In this document: positions 44,679-53,237 of the stretch, one piece after another
Position numbering within the stretch: the stretch's first letter is position 1
How the letters are laid out: each line of letters starts with the position of its first letter
Assembly (NCBI RefSeq): GCF_011813015.1
Contig: NZ_QHLQ01000023.1
Location: 1 to 64,000, forward strand
Direction: 5' to 3'
Length of the DNA: 64,000 nucleotides
Source of the DNA: Parasedimentitalea denitrificans
GTDB lineage: Bacteria; Pseudomonadota; Alphaproteobacteria; Rhodobacterales; Rhodobacteraceae
Program-made: the position numbers and the translations under genes
The notes under the pieces: generated by a model
What the model was told of the DNA's origin: nothing
Databases searched by the model: none
The model's input: the letters and a program-made list of their open reading frames with translations, nothing else

Positions 44679-47063
44679 ATGACTGAACACGAAACGCATC
44701 TTAAAACCATTGAACAACGGTTGCTTTGGTTGTCACATTGGATGATCCACAACGCCAACCACATCCGGCCCAAGTCGGATGGCATCAAGGTCGGCGGTCA
44801 TCAGGCTTCGTCTGCGTCGATGGTATCGATCATGACTGCGTTGTATTTCTCGGCGCTGCGGCCTGAGGATCGTGTGGCGGTGAAACCGCATGCCTCTCCT
44901 ATCTTTCATGCCATTCAATATCTGATGGGCAATCAGACCCGTGAAAAAATGGAGAACTTTCGTGGGTTTGGTGGTGTGCAAAGTTACCCCTCGCGGACCA
45001 AGGACATCGACGATGTTGATTTCTCAACCGGCTCAGTTGGACTTGGCGTTGCGGTTACGTCCTTTGCGTCGATTGTTCAGGATTACACTCAGGCCAAATC
45101 TTGGGGCGAAGATCTAAACCTTGGTCGGATGGTTGCACTGGTAGGTGATGCCGAGCTGGATGAGGGTAACATTTATGAAGCTCTGCAAGAGGGCTGGAAG
45201 AACGACCTGCGCAATTGCTGGTGGGTGATCGACTATAACCGCCAGTCGTTGGACAGTGTGGTGCGCGAAGGCCTGTTTAAACGGGTCGAGCAGATTTTTG
45301 ACGCTTTTGGCTGGGATGTTGTCCGGGTAAAATACGGCCACCTTCAGAAAGCTGCATTCAAAGAACCCGGTGGAGAGGAGTTGCGCAGCTGGATCGACAA
45401 TTGCCCCAACCAGCTGTACTCGGCGCTGACCTTTATGGGCGGCTCTGTCTGGCGTGAACGCCTAATGGAAAGCCTGGGCGATCAAGGTGATGTCACGGCC
45501 CTGATTGCTCGTCGTAGCGACGACGAATTGGCGGCGCTGATGGAGAACCTTGGCGGTAACTGCGTACAGACCATGGCAGAGACCTTCGAAGCAATCGATC
45601 ATGACCGCCCGGTCTGTTTCCTTGCCTATACCGTCAAGGGCTGGGGTACGCCAATTGCCGGTCACAAAGACAACCACGGCGGGTTGATGAACAAAACCCA
45701 GATGGCAGAATGGCAAAAGCACATGGGTGTTGAGCCGGGGCAGGAGTGGGAAAAGTTCGCCACTGTAGCCGACCCTAAGGCGTTACAGGAATTTTGTGAT
45801 CAAACAGCATTCTTTGCCAAAGGTGCACGTCGTTATCATGATGATATCATTGACGTGCCGACCATTGAATTATCTTCTGATCGCGACACCTCGACACAGA
45901 TGGCCTTTGGTAAGATCCTAGATGATCTGTCGAAAGGTGACAGCCTGCTGGCTGAGCGCATTGTGACCACTTCACCTGATGTCACCGGAACCACAAACCT
46001 GGGCCCTTGGGTGAACCGGCGCAAACTGTTTGCTCGCACCCATCAAGAGGACACCTTCAAGGCGGAAAACATCCCGTCGACTGCGAAATGGGAATTCGCG
46101 CCCAATGGCCAGCATATCGAACTGGGCATCGCCGAGATGAACCTGTTCCTGCTACTGGCTGCAGCTGGGTTGTCGCATTCAGTGTTTGGCAAGCGTCTGA
46201 TCCCAATTGGCACGGTCTATGACCCTTTCATTGCTCGCGGTCTCGATGCGCTGAACTACGCCTGCTATCAGGATGCGCGTTTTATGATCGTGGGTACGCC
46301 ATCGGGTGTTACTCTGGCCCCAGAAGGTGGTGCGCACCAGTCTATCGGCACTCCGCTAATCGGGATGTCACAGGACGGGCTGGCCGCGTTTGAACCTGCC
46401 TTTGCCGATGAATTGGCTGTTATCATGGAGTGGGCTTTCGCCTATCTGCAAAAAGACGGCGGAAGCGACCCGGATGAGCGCACATGGCTGCGTGATGAAA
46501 CCGGTGGCTCTGTCTATCTTCGTCTGACGACCAATCCGATTGAGCAACCGGGTAAACGCGTCGACGAGGATTTCCGCCAAGGGGCTATCGACGGGGCATA
46601 CTGGCTGAGAAAACCCGGTGCCAATTGCGAGATTGTAATCGCTTATCAAGGGGCTGTGGCACCCGAGGCAATCAAAGCGGCTGGGATCATCGGCGAGGGA
46701 CGCCGAGATGTTGGGGTCTTGGCCGTGACATCCGCCGACCGGCTGAACGCAGGTTGGACAGCGGCACAGAGGGCACGGTCAAACGGCAACGCCTCTGCCT
46801 GCTCTCATGTCGAGACGCTGCTGAAGGATCTGCCGCGCCATTGTAAACTGATCACTGTCATTGACGGCCACCCTGCAACGTTGTCTTGGTTGGGTTCAGT
46901 TCATGGCCATCAGACGGTGCCGCACGGTGTTGAACACTTTGGGCAAACAGGATCGATTGGTGACCTATACAAGCATTTCCGCATTGATGCGCAGGCACTG
47001 GTTCGATCCGTTGATGGATTGACCAAGGGGCGCACAATTCCTTACCTATCGGCGGCGTCGTAA
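44679..47063 (+). CDS. mdeB: AceE-type 2-oxoacid dehydrogenase E1 (MdeB, 2-oxobutyrate)
   Basis: A 794-residue homodimeric E1 of the AceE family, ThDP-dependent. Seen: ThDP motif VGDAELDEGNIYEALQEGWKN with the final N of DYNRQSLD (the usual GDG reads GDA), substrate-channel histidines in KPHASPIFHAI and VGGHQASSASM, and the C-terminal transketolase-like domain (HIELGIAEMNLFLLLAAAGL). It is about 90 residues shorter than pyruvate E1 of E. coli. Sitting after methionine gamma-lyase, it matches mdeB of Pseudomonas putida, thought to oxidise 2-oxobutyrate to propionyl-CoA. No E2 or E3 gene is present nearby, so these must be borrowed from another complex. Confidence 0.88.
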   Translation: MTEHETHLKTIEQRLLWLSHWMIHNANHIRPKSDGIKVGGHQASSASMVSIMTALYFSALRPEDRVAVKPHASPIFHAIQYLMGNQTREKMENFRGFGGVQSYPSRTKDIDDVDFSTGSVGLGVAVTSFASIVQDYTQAKSWGEDLNLGRMVALVGDAELDEGNIYEALQEGWKNDLRNCWWVIDYNRQSLDSVVREGLFKRVEQIFDAFGWDVVRVKYGHLQKAAFKEPGGEELRSWIDNCPNQLYSALTFMGGSVWRERLMESLGDQGDVTALIARRSDDELAALMENLGGNCVQTMAETFEAIDHDRPVCFLAYTVKGWGTPIAGHKDNHGGLMNKTQMAEWQKHMGVEPGQEWEKFATVADPKALQEFCDQTAFFAKGARRYHDDIIDVPTIELSSDRDTSTQMAFGKILDDLSKGDSLLAERIVTTSPDVTGTTNLGPWVNRRKLFARTHQEDTFKAENIPSTAKWEFAPNGQHIELGIAEMNLFLLLAAAGLSHSVFGKRLIPIGTVYDPFIARGLDALNYACYQDARFMIVGTPSGVTLAPEGGAHQSIGTPLIGMSQDGLAAFEPAFADELAVIMEWAFAYLQKDGGSDPDERTWLRDETGGSVYLRLTTNPIEQPGKRVDEDFRQGAIDGAYWLRKPGANCEIVIAYQGAVAPEAIKAAGIIGEGRRDVGVLAVTSADRLNAGWTAAQRARSNGNASACSHVETLLKDLPRHCKLITVIDGHPATLSWLGSVHGHQTVPHGVEHFGQTGSIGDLYKHFRIDAQALVRSVDGLTKGRTIPYLSAAS

Positions 47064-47416
47064 TGTTGGATTTTGACTACTTGATCGCCGAATTCGGTGA
47101 GACCGCTTGGCTCAATATATAAACCAACGCATGTCGGAATTCCTGCAGCTAACTCATAGTTTTAACCAAACTGTTTGCTAGCGGGCCTTGGTTGTGTGTG
47201 CTGCACTGTCTAAACGGGAATTGTCTCGGAAATGAATTTTGTAGGAAGCTGTTTTGTAAACGGCGATGCCTCTAGCGTGGATATCACATTGATTATTGCA
47301 ATGTAGTTCAAGACAGCAGGTGCAACCAAGATAAGGATCTAGTTGCGCCTGCTACTATCTGCATCGATTAGTACATAGTGTAGAGAGCGTTTTACCGCCC
47401 TCATTGTAAACCGTGC
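47064..47416. other. Gene-free convergent region with a long hairpin
   Basis: About 350 bp between the converging mdeB and PAS genes. The only structure seen is a 12-bp stem, AGCAGGTGCAAC (47315-47326) with GTTGCGCCTGCT (47342-47353), one G-U pair, without a T-run on either side. No coding signal. Confidence 0.55.
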
Positions 47417-48637
47417 CTAGAGCTCGACGGCCTGAATTTCGGTGCTAAGCGTGACAATACGGTCCAATTGCGCCGAGATCCTGCCCTGAAAAACGCCTAG
47501 CTGATCGATGATGGCGGTTAATGCCTCTCCTTCGGTGGGCAGCCGGGCGCTCTCGATTTTACACAAAACACGTGTAGAGCTGAGCCCAAGGAAATGGCGA
47601 TGCATGACTTTGCAGGCATTCAGGATGCGGTCAGCCTCGGAATTGACATTCATAAAACCCGCGCGCGCGCGCTCTCGCTGGTCAGATTCGAGTTTCGCAA
47701 GGATATTGCGCTCCCCCTCCATGGAAATGCCATCAATAGTGCGGCGCTCTTTGTTTAACTCTGTAGTACACTCGACCAAAATTCGGGCCACGCATTCAAC
47801 GAACATGCTGTCGTTCACAGCACTTTTGATTGAAGCAAAGTTGCTTTCCTCGCCCAGAACGTGGGTCGCAAACCAATCCGACATGGTGCGCGACATTGTC
47901 CCGTAGTTCTGAGATAGAACCGTCACTGGTCCACCGGCAGGTTCGATGCGGGATGCGATGACACGCAAGTTATGTGGGATGGTTCGCATGGCTTCAAACT
48001 CTTGAACCAGAGCATCTGTTTCCTTGGTCAGATCCTCAGAATTCTGAAGCATAGATCGGAAATCTTTGATCTTCCGATCTTCTTCATTCTTCAGTCCAGC
48101 ATCTCTTGCCATCAATTCTTCGGTCAGTGCATGAGCGGCAAAGCTGTGATAGTCGGGAAAGCCAAGTTCTTTTAGCCTGTCGAGAAGGCGTAGCGCACTG
48201 TCTTCTGGGCTCAGGCCTTCTTTTTTCTCGGCCGCCAGAAGATCTTCATATTCAGTGACGATTTTTGTGAATAGAGGGCTGGTAGGCTTGATGCGTGCAG
48301 ATAGAAAACCATCTCCGCAAGGCACTACAACTGCAAATACCCAGTAATGCAGTCCGTCTGCTGCTTTGTTTTTGACATAGGCCCCAATGACTTCACCGGC
48401 CTTCAAAGTATCCCAGAACACCTGAAACACGCCGCGTGGCATGTCAGGGTGGCGGATCATCTTGTGTGGTTTGCCCAACAGATCTTCGGGCTGATAATCT
48501 GACACACGCTGGAAAACGTAGTTGAAGGCACGTATGACACCGCGATCGTCAGTACGAGAGAAGAATACTTCGCCCAAACCAAATGGGGCTTCACCAGAAA
48601 GTGGTCGGCTTTCTTTACGACGATCCTGAAAAGACAA
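47417..48637 (-). CDS. Aer-like PAS domain protein without recognisable output domain
   Basis: A 406-residue soluble protein. Residues about 20-125 form a PAS domain of the aerotaxis-receptor type, with the hallmark RHPDMPRGVFQVFWDTLKAG and AYVKNKAADGLHYWVFA, a version that often binds FAD. The remaining 280 residues are mostly helical (for example ALRLLDRLKELGFPDYHSF, ALVQEFEAMRTIPHNLRVIASRI, LSQNYGTMSRTMSDWFATHVL) but lack the MCP hairpin tip, a kinase or a GGDEF domain. A redox or oxygen sensing role is likely; the output is unknown. It is convergent with mdeB and lies before an Lrp gene on the same strand. Confidence 0.82.
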   Translation of the reverse strand: MSFQDRRKESRPLSGEAPFGLGEVFFSRTDDRGVIRAFNYVFQRVSDYQPEDLLGKPHKMIRHPDMPRGVFQVFWDTLKAGEVIGAYVKNKAADGLHYWVFAVVVPCGDGFLSARIKPTSPLFTKIVTEYEDLLAAEKKEGLSPEDSALRLLDRLKELGFPDYHSFAAHALTEELMARDAGLKNEEDRKIKDFRSMLQNSEDLTKETDALVQEFEAMRTIPHNLRVIASRIEPAGGPVTVLSQNYGTMSRTMSDWFATHVLGEESNFASIKSAVNDSMFVECVARILVECTTELNKERRTIDGISMEGERNILAKLESDQRERARAGFMNVNSEADRILNACKVMHRHFLGLSSTRVLCKIESARLPTEGEALTAIIDQLGVFQGRISAQLDRIVTLSTEIQAVEL

Positions 48638-48714
48638 TTTTTTGATCCGATTCTGGTTATGTTGTTCGCCATAACTCTTTAATGGACATTCCTTCCAAAA
48701 CTCTTAACTTACAA

Positions 48715-49170
48715 TCATGTGGGGAGTGGGGCGTCGCTCTTGATTTGGTCCATAACAATCTGGCTTTGAACCCTTGCTACAGCTGGATGTGGTAGTAGGA
48801 CGTCATGCAGCAATGCGTTCAATCCGGGCAGATCTGCGCAATATACGCGTAAAAGGTAATCGGCGTCTCCGGTCATCGTCCAGGCAGAGGTGATTTCGGG
48901 CCGCGTGCTGATCAGACGGGCGAAACTGGATGACTGTTCCGGACCGTGGCTGCCCAGGTGAACTTGTACAAACCCTTGGATCAAAAGCCCTATTTTTGTT
49001 GCGTCAAGCCGCGCAAAGTACCCTTGAATATAGCCCTCGTCTTCCAGCCTTTGGCGACGTCTTCCTGCCTGGCTGGGGGAAAGATTTAGCAGCTCACCCA
49101 GTTGCTGAGCAGTCAAATGTGCGTTCTCTTGTAATGCTGCGAGTAGGGTCGTGTCTGTGGGGTCTAGCAT
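48715..49170 (-). CDS. Lrp/AsnC-family transcriptional regulator
   Basis: A 151-residue regulator with the winged helix (DTTLLAALQENAHLTAQQLGELLNLSPSQAGRRRQRLEDEGYIQGY) and RAM domain (GFVQVHLGSHGPEQ, TMTGDADYLLRVYCADLPGLNALLHDVLLPH). Distinct in sequence from the MdeR-like protein at 43 kb. It is first in orientation toward the PAS gene, with 77 bp between them. A 545-bp gene-free region lies upstream, so its target is either itself or located elsewhere. Confidence 0.9.
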   Translation of the reverse strand: MLDPTDTTLLAALQENAHLTAQQLGELLNLSPSQAGRRRQRLEDEGYIQGYFARLDATKIGLLIQGFVQVHLGSHGPEQSSSFARLISTRPEITSAWTMTGDADYLLRVYCADLPGLNALLHDVLLPHPAVARVQSQIVMDQIKSDAPLPT

Positions 49171-49715
49171 TTACGTATCTTCGTCAAAATTTTGGATGAA
49201 ATCGACATTTTTGCGCAGTTAGTGCCTACATTATGCAGGAAACTTTGCAAATCAACAGCTTTCGCGCGGGTTTTGATCTTTTTATGCGAGATTGTGCAAC
49301 CAAGTGGAAAACCGCCGTTTAACATTGTTGGATTTCGTCACCTTCCTAACCCTATAAATAATTGTTTGCGCGCAAATGAAGTTGGTTTTATCGTTTATTT
49401 TGTGGTGTGGATGCAATTATCGGTTGAGCGTACTCGCTCTAGCGGAAATTTAATGTCAGACTAAACAAGTTAACAGAACTTTCGGTTTCACAACGTCTGG
49501 GCGTCAATAGAACAACGTTAGAGGCCAAGTTTGGGCGATATGCTGGGTGATATCACTTTTTGAGGGGCGTTTTTGCCTCTCAGCTTCTGAAATGCCAACT
49601 TGTGGGGATTGTTTGCTGATTGGTTTCAAAACCGCATCAAATTGCTTGCATAAAAGCAGTAGGAAACTCGTTGCATCGGATAGTTCAACGTCGTCGTTCA
49701 ACAAATCCCGGGGCG
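49171..49715. other. AT-richer gene-free region
   Basis: A 545-bp region with no supported gene, lower in GC than its surroundings. Short open frames on both strands (for example 49192-49464 plus and 49504-49704 minus) show no family resemblance, start context or codon bias. It could be a decayed gene. Confidence 0.5.
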
Positions 49716-52292
49716 CTACCCGTTGGGAATTTTCAAGGTCACGTTGCGACCGCCTTTTTGGTAGCGTAACTCAGCATCTCCGATGGCCACTACCTGACCC
49801 CCATCAATTCTATCGCCGACTTTGACCTTTTTGTATCGCCCCGAGGACAGCCGAACCAGCGCGCGGCGATTAGAGGGTTTTCCATACACGCCGATCAAAT
49901 TTACCTTACGCAGGTTAATTGAGTTCTCCATCGTAGCCTGCCTTGCGACCGATGCAGAGGTAGGGATCGACGGCGTTACAGTGGCAGGGGCCACCGACGA
50001 AGGCTGATTGAGAATGCCGGCAGTGGAAGCCGAAGCCGAGGCAGGCACATTATTATTGGTGTTCCGCTGTGCTCGATCGACGAGATTGGCAAAGTTGGCC
50101 GGTCGTGATCTGGGAACAGTTGATGTGGCGATTGCTTGTTCTGTAGTGGGGAGGCTGTCTTCGTTGGCTGGTCTTGAACTGGCTGGCCGAGACCGAGGCC
50201 GCTTTTGTCCCAGTTCAGCCAAGCTGAGACCTCCTAGCTGTGCGCGTTCTGCCCGCTCCACCAAGTCATCAGGGCGCGCACGTGGCCGAATTCTTGCCAA
50301 TACTGCCTGTTGTTCACTTACCTCAGCTTCGGCCTCTGGGTCGGGGCGACTGGGCGTGGGTGGGGGGACGCGACTGGGACGGCCCAAGTAGACCATTACT
50401 CCGTCAGGGTTCATCGTACCTTCAGGAGTGGCGCGTACCAAACCACGTTCGTCTAAATCGAACGCACTGCCGGCTGTAGCTGGAGAAGTGATTGAATTCA
50501 GTGCTTCGTCGGTGGTCAAAGTATCCGGCAGTGGCAAGGCAACGGCATCTTGCGACAGATCAGTATTATCAATCGATGCAACATATAGGTCATCAAGGCT
50601 AATTACTGCCGGCAATTTCGGAACCTCAGGCACGCGCTGCCAAATTCCTACTGCTGCATACTGAGCGGCCTGGGAAGGCTCTGTAACGGTAGGTGTCTGC
50701 GGGCCGTTTTCGACGCCATCAGATATGGCTTCGACGTCCAGATCTGTGCGGGTTGGCTCACGCAGTGCGCCAAGAACGGCAATGTCGGGACCCGTCAGCG
50801 TTTCAGCGAGGGGGGCGGTTGCGACAGGGCTAGTAGCCCTATCTGTCAGGTTTTCTGGTAGTGCGCTGACCTGAGGGACAATGATTTCAAGCGGTTGGTC
50901 CGGTGTCGCCTCAATTTTTGGGACAGCAAGTGACGGGTCGGCGTCAGGCGGTTTGGGCGGCACGATTTCTTCGACTGGCGACGGGGCAGAAATGGCGTCT
51001 TCAGCGCTAGTGTCCCGGTCAAAAGAAAGCCACGTAGTCTTTGAATAGATAGCCCAAGCGGCGACCGCAGCCATGAACAGCAACAAAGCTGCAACTAAAA
51101 TGGGGCCGAGAAAACGGGGTTTGCCACCAACGTCCATGGGTTCACGTGACCCAAATGGAGAGTTGCCGAGCTTTCCGGGTTTCGCTGACTTAGCTGGAGA
51201 TGGTTGGTTTCGAGTTGCCTTGCGGGGAGGATTTGATTTTTCCGGCGCAGTTTCAGGCTGCCGGCGACTTGTGAATGCAGTGTCGTTCCCAGATGGTTGT
51301 GGTGCAGCAGGAATTGGATCCCGGTCCGGGCCGGTGACGGTAGGCGTTGGTATCTGTTCTGGTGGTATTGACAGAAAAGGGTCGGATGAAACCCCCTCTG
51401 GAGGGTCAACGGCCTCAGCTGTGGGGGCCCGTATTGCCATTTCAGTAGGCTCGGGGGGGGCTGAATCGGCATCCTGAGAAGGGACCGGGTCTGAAGCTAC
51501 AATTGGACTGCCTGCTGCCGGAGGTGTCCGGGTCGCGCCTTGCAGAACTGGGGCCCCATTAGATGGTTTGTGACGTCGGCTACTGAAAGCTGGAGCGGCA
51601 ATTGGGGGTTCGTCGCTTGGAATGGATAGGTCAACCAAGTCAGTTTCGATGGGTTGATCAGGTGCCCCATGGCTGAATTGCGCCTCTGTGTCGGTGCTCT
51701 CAGAGATGTCGTCGATAGATGGTGCTGGTTCAGGATCAGGTTGTGACGCGGGAATTTCGGCTGGGCCGATATTCACCACAGCAATGCCATCGGGTTCTAC
51801 ATCGGTGCCTCTGATCGATCGGGTGGTGCCAAAGAAAGGCTCGCCCAAAAAGGCCTGATCACCGGGTGCGGCAACAAAACTTGTGGGGGCAAAGCCGTGA
51901 CTGTCAGCAAATGACTCGGCCTCTTCCAAGGTCTCGATGGCAACAGCAGCTACGTGGGTTAATGGCCCGTCCTCTGACAGGTCAAAGGCCAGTTCGTCCA
52001 CTGGATACGGTGTGGCGCCGTCCAGAGCTGCCAGTGCAAGGTCCATTCGAGCGTCGGCATCAACCGGGCCGGTCTCTAACGTAATGTAGCGGATTTGGCT
52101 ATTTGGGACGATCAGCTTGCAGAATATCTTACCAGGAGCCAGCTGCACTGCCTTTGCGCGTAAACCCGCAAGTGCTGCACCAAGATCAGAGGTATCAAGA
52201 GCGACACTTCCGACCAGCCGCCAGCCTCCGGCGGCCCGGTGTAATAGGGAAATGCCATCCGGAGATAGCGATAGCGCAAAGCTTGGTTTCAT
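49716..52292 (-). CDS. Large membrane protein with PilP/GspC-like C-terminus
   Basis: An 858-residue protein, probably Roseobacter-specific. The N-terminal 160 residues (PSFALSLSPDGISLLHRAAGGWRLVG, IRYITLETGPVDADARMDLALAAL) resemble the start of PilM/GspL-like actin-fold proteins. A long proline- and acidic-rich region follows, a single membrane helix (FLGPILVAALLLFMAAVAAWAIYS, about residues 390-415), a second disordered region, and a C-terminal domain (VNLIGVYGKPSNRRALVRLSS, YKKVKVGDRIDGGQVVAIGDAELRYQKGGRNVTLKIP) that closely resembles the homology region of PilP/GspC. I chose ATG 52292 (MKPSFALSL). No other pilus or secretion genes lie nearby. Divergent from the SIMPL gene. Function unknown; an envelope-spanning scaffold is a guess. 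Confidence 0.8.
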   Translation of the reverse strand: MKPSFALSLSPDGISLLHRAAGGWRLVGSVALDTSDLGAALAGLRAKAVQLAPGKIFCKLIVPNSQIRYITLETGPVDADARMDLALAALDGATPYPVDELAFDLSEDGPLTHVAAVAIETLEEAESFADSHGFAPTSFVAAPGDQAFLGEPFFGTTRSIRGTDVEPDGIAVVNIGPAEIPASQPDPEPAPSIDDISESTDTEAQFSHGAPDQPIETDLVDLSIPSDEPPIAAPAFSSRRHKPSNGAPVLQGATRTPPAAGSPIVASDPVPSQDADSAPPEPTEMAIRAPTAEAVDPPEGVSSDPFLSIPPEQIPTPTVTGPDRDPIPAAPQPSGNDTAFTSRRQPETAPEKSNPPRKATRNQPSPAKSAKPGKLGNSPFGSREPMDVGGKPRFLGPILVAALLLFMAAVAAWAIYSKTTWLSFDRDTSAEDAISAPSPVEEIVPPKPPDADPSLAVPKIEATPDQPLEIIVPQVSALPENLTDRATSPVATAPLAETLTGPDIAVLGALREPTRTDLDVEAISDGVENGPQTPTVTEPSQAAQYAAVGIWQRVPEVPKLPAVISLDDLYVASIDNTDLSQDAVALPLPDTLTTDEALNSITSPATAGSAFDLDERGLVRATPEGTMNPDGVMVYLGRPSRVPPPTPSRPDPEAEAEVSEQQAVLARIRPRARPDDLVERAERAQLGGLSLAELGQKRPRSRPASSRPANEDSLPTTEQAIATSTVPRSRPANFANLVDRAQRNTNNNVPASASASTAGILNQPSSVAPATVTPSIPTSASVARQATMENSINLRKVNLIGVYGKPSNRRALVRLSSGRYKKVKVGDRIDGGQVVAIGDAELRYQKGGRNVTLKIPNG

Positions 52293-52464
52293 TATGTGGT
52301 TTGACCATCCAAATCGTTTGTGCCCACGACGGTGTTGCAACCATGTCGTCCTGCCCCCCGTACTCTAGAGTATGGGAGGGCCGAGGAAAAGTAAAACACA
52401 CATGATCAGCCTTGTAAGTGCCCAACTTTGCCACCATTTTTCTGGTTTCAGAAAGGATTTCCAA

Positions 52465-53187
52465 ATGAAGTGTAATCGATTTGTTGTATCAACCCTGATG
52501 CTCGTGCTGTCTGGCGGCTTTGGGTTGGCGGCCGATTTACCTGCGCAACGGCAGATCTCGGTCACCGGCGAGGCCCAAATTGAAGTCCCCCCATCGTTGG
52601 CCATGATTACTTTGGGCGTCACCGACGAGGCCGATCAGGCGGTTGACGCAATGCGGACTGTGTCCAAATCAATGGTTGCGGTGATCGACCGGTTGCATCG
52701 GGCTGGTCTTGATCCAGATGATATGCAGACCCAGCAGATATCAGTCTCACCTAATTGGGCCCGAGCCGGGTCACTGAGCAGTAGTAACGATCGCAAAATT
52801 ACTAGTTTTACGGCTAGCAACACTTTGCAAGTGCGGGTTCGGGACCTGGACAGTCTAGGAGAGATTTTGGATCAGGTGTTGCAAGCTGGGGCCAATGAGT
52901 TCCGGGGGTTGCAGTTTGGCGTTGCTGATCCAGCTGAGGTTCAGAACCAGATACGTGGCACAGCAGTGAAAGACGCCATTCGCAAGGCTGAACAATTGGC
53001 TGAGGCTGCAGAGGTTACTCTGGGTCCCGTTCTGTCGATAACTGATCATGGTGGCGGTGGAGGTGGTCGTCCCATGGCTATGGAAATGGCTCGCAGTTCG
53101 GCAATGCCGGTTGAGGCAGGACAGTTGAGTTTTTCTCACAATGTTTCGGTGGTTTTTGCCATATTACCGTCTGAAGAAGTAAAATAA
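52465..53187 (+). CDS. SIMPL (DUF541) domain protein, exported
   Basis: A 240-residue periplasmic protein with a signal peptide (residues 1-23, LMLVLSGGFGLAAD). The SIMPL/DUF541 domain is seen in RQISVTGEAQIEVPPSLAMITLGVT, MQTQQISVSPNW, FTASNTLQVRVRDLDSLGEILDQVLQAGANEFRGLQFG and the later KAEQLAEAAEVTLGPVLSITDHG. Related proteins (E. coli YggE) have been linked to oxidative stress tolerance; the mechanism is unclear. GAAAGGA lies seven bases before the ATG at 52465. It converges with metY. Confidence 0.9.
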   Translation: MKCNRFVVSTLMLVLSGGFGLAADLPAQRQISVTGEAQIEVPPSLAMITLGVTDEADQAVDAMRTVSKSMVAVIDRLHRAGLDPDDMQTQQISVSPNWARAGSLSSSNDRKITSFTASNTLQVRVRDLDSLGEILDQVLQAGANEFRGLQFGVADPAEVQNQIRGTAVKDAIRKAEQLAEAAEVTLGPVLSITDHGGGGGGRPMAMEMARSSAMPVEAGQLSFSHNVSVVFAILPSEEVK

Positions 53188-53212
53188 AAAAGGCCGGGAA
53201 CATCGCCCGGCC
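53187..53212 (-). terminator. Terminator of metY
   Basis: GGCCGGG (53192-53198) and CCCGGCC (53206-53212) with a seven-base loop; on the minus strand six Ts follow. Serves metY and overlaps the end of the convergent SIMPL gene. Confidence 0.85.
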
Positions 53213-53237
53213 TCTTCCACATATTGTTTTGCATTAT

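Noticed and set aside
49192..49704. Small open frames in the gap between the Lrp gene and the large orphan protein
   Set aside because: Low GC, no start context and no recognisable protein features; could be decayed DNA, but nothing supports a gene.
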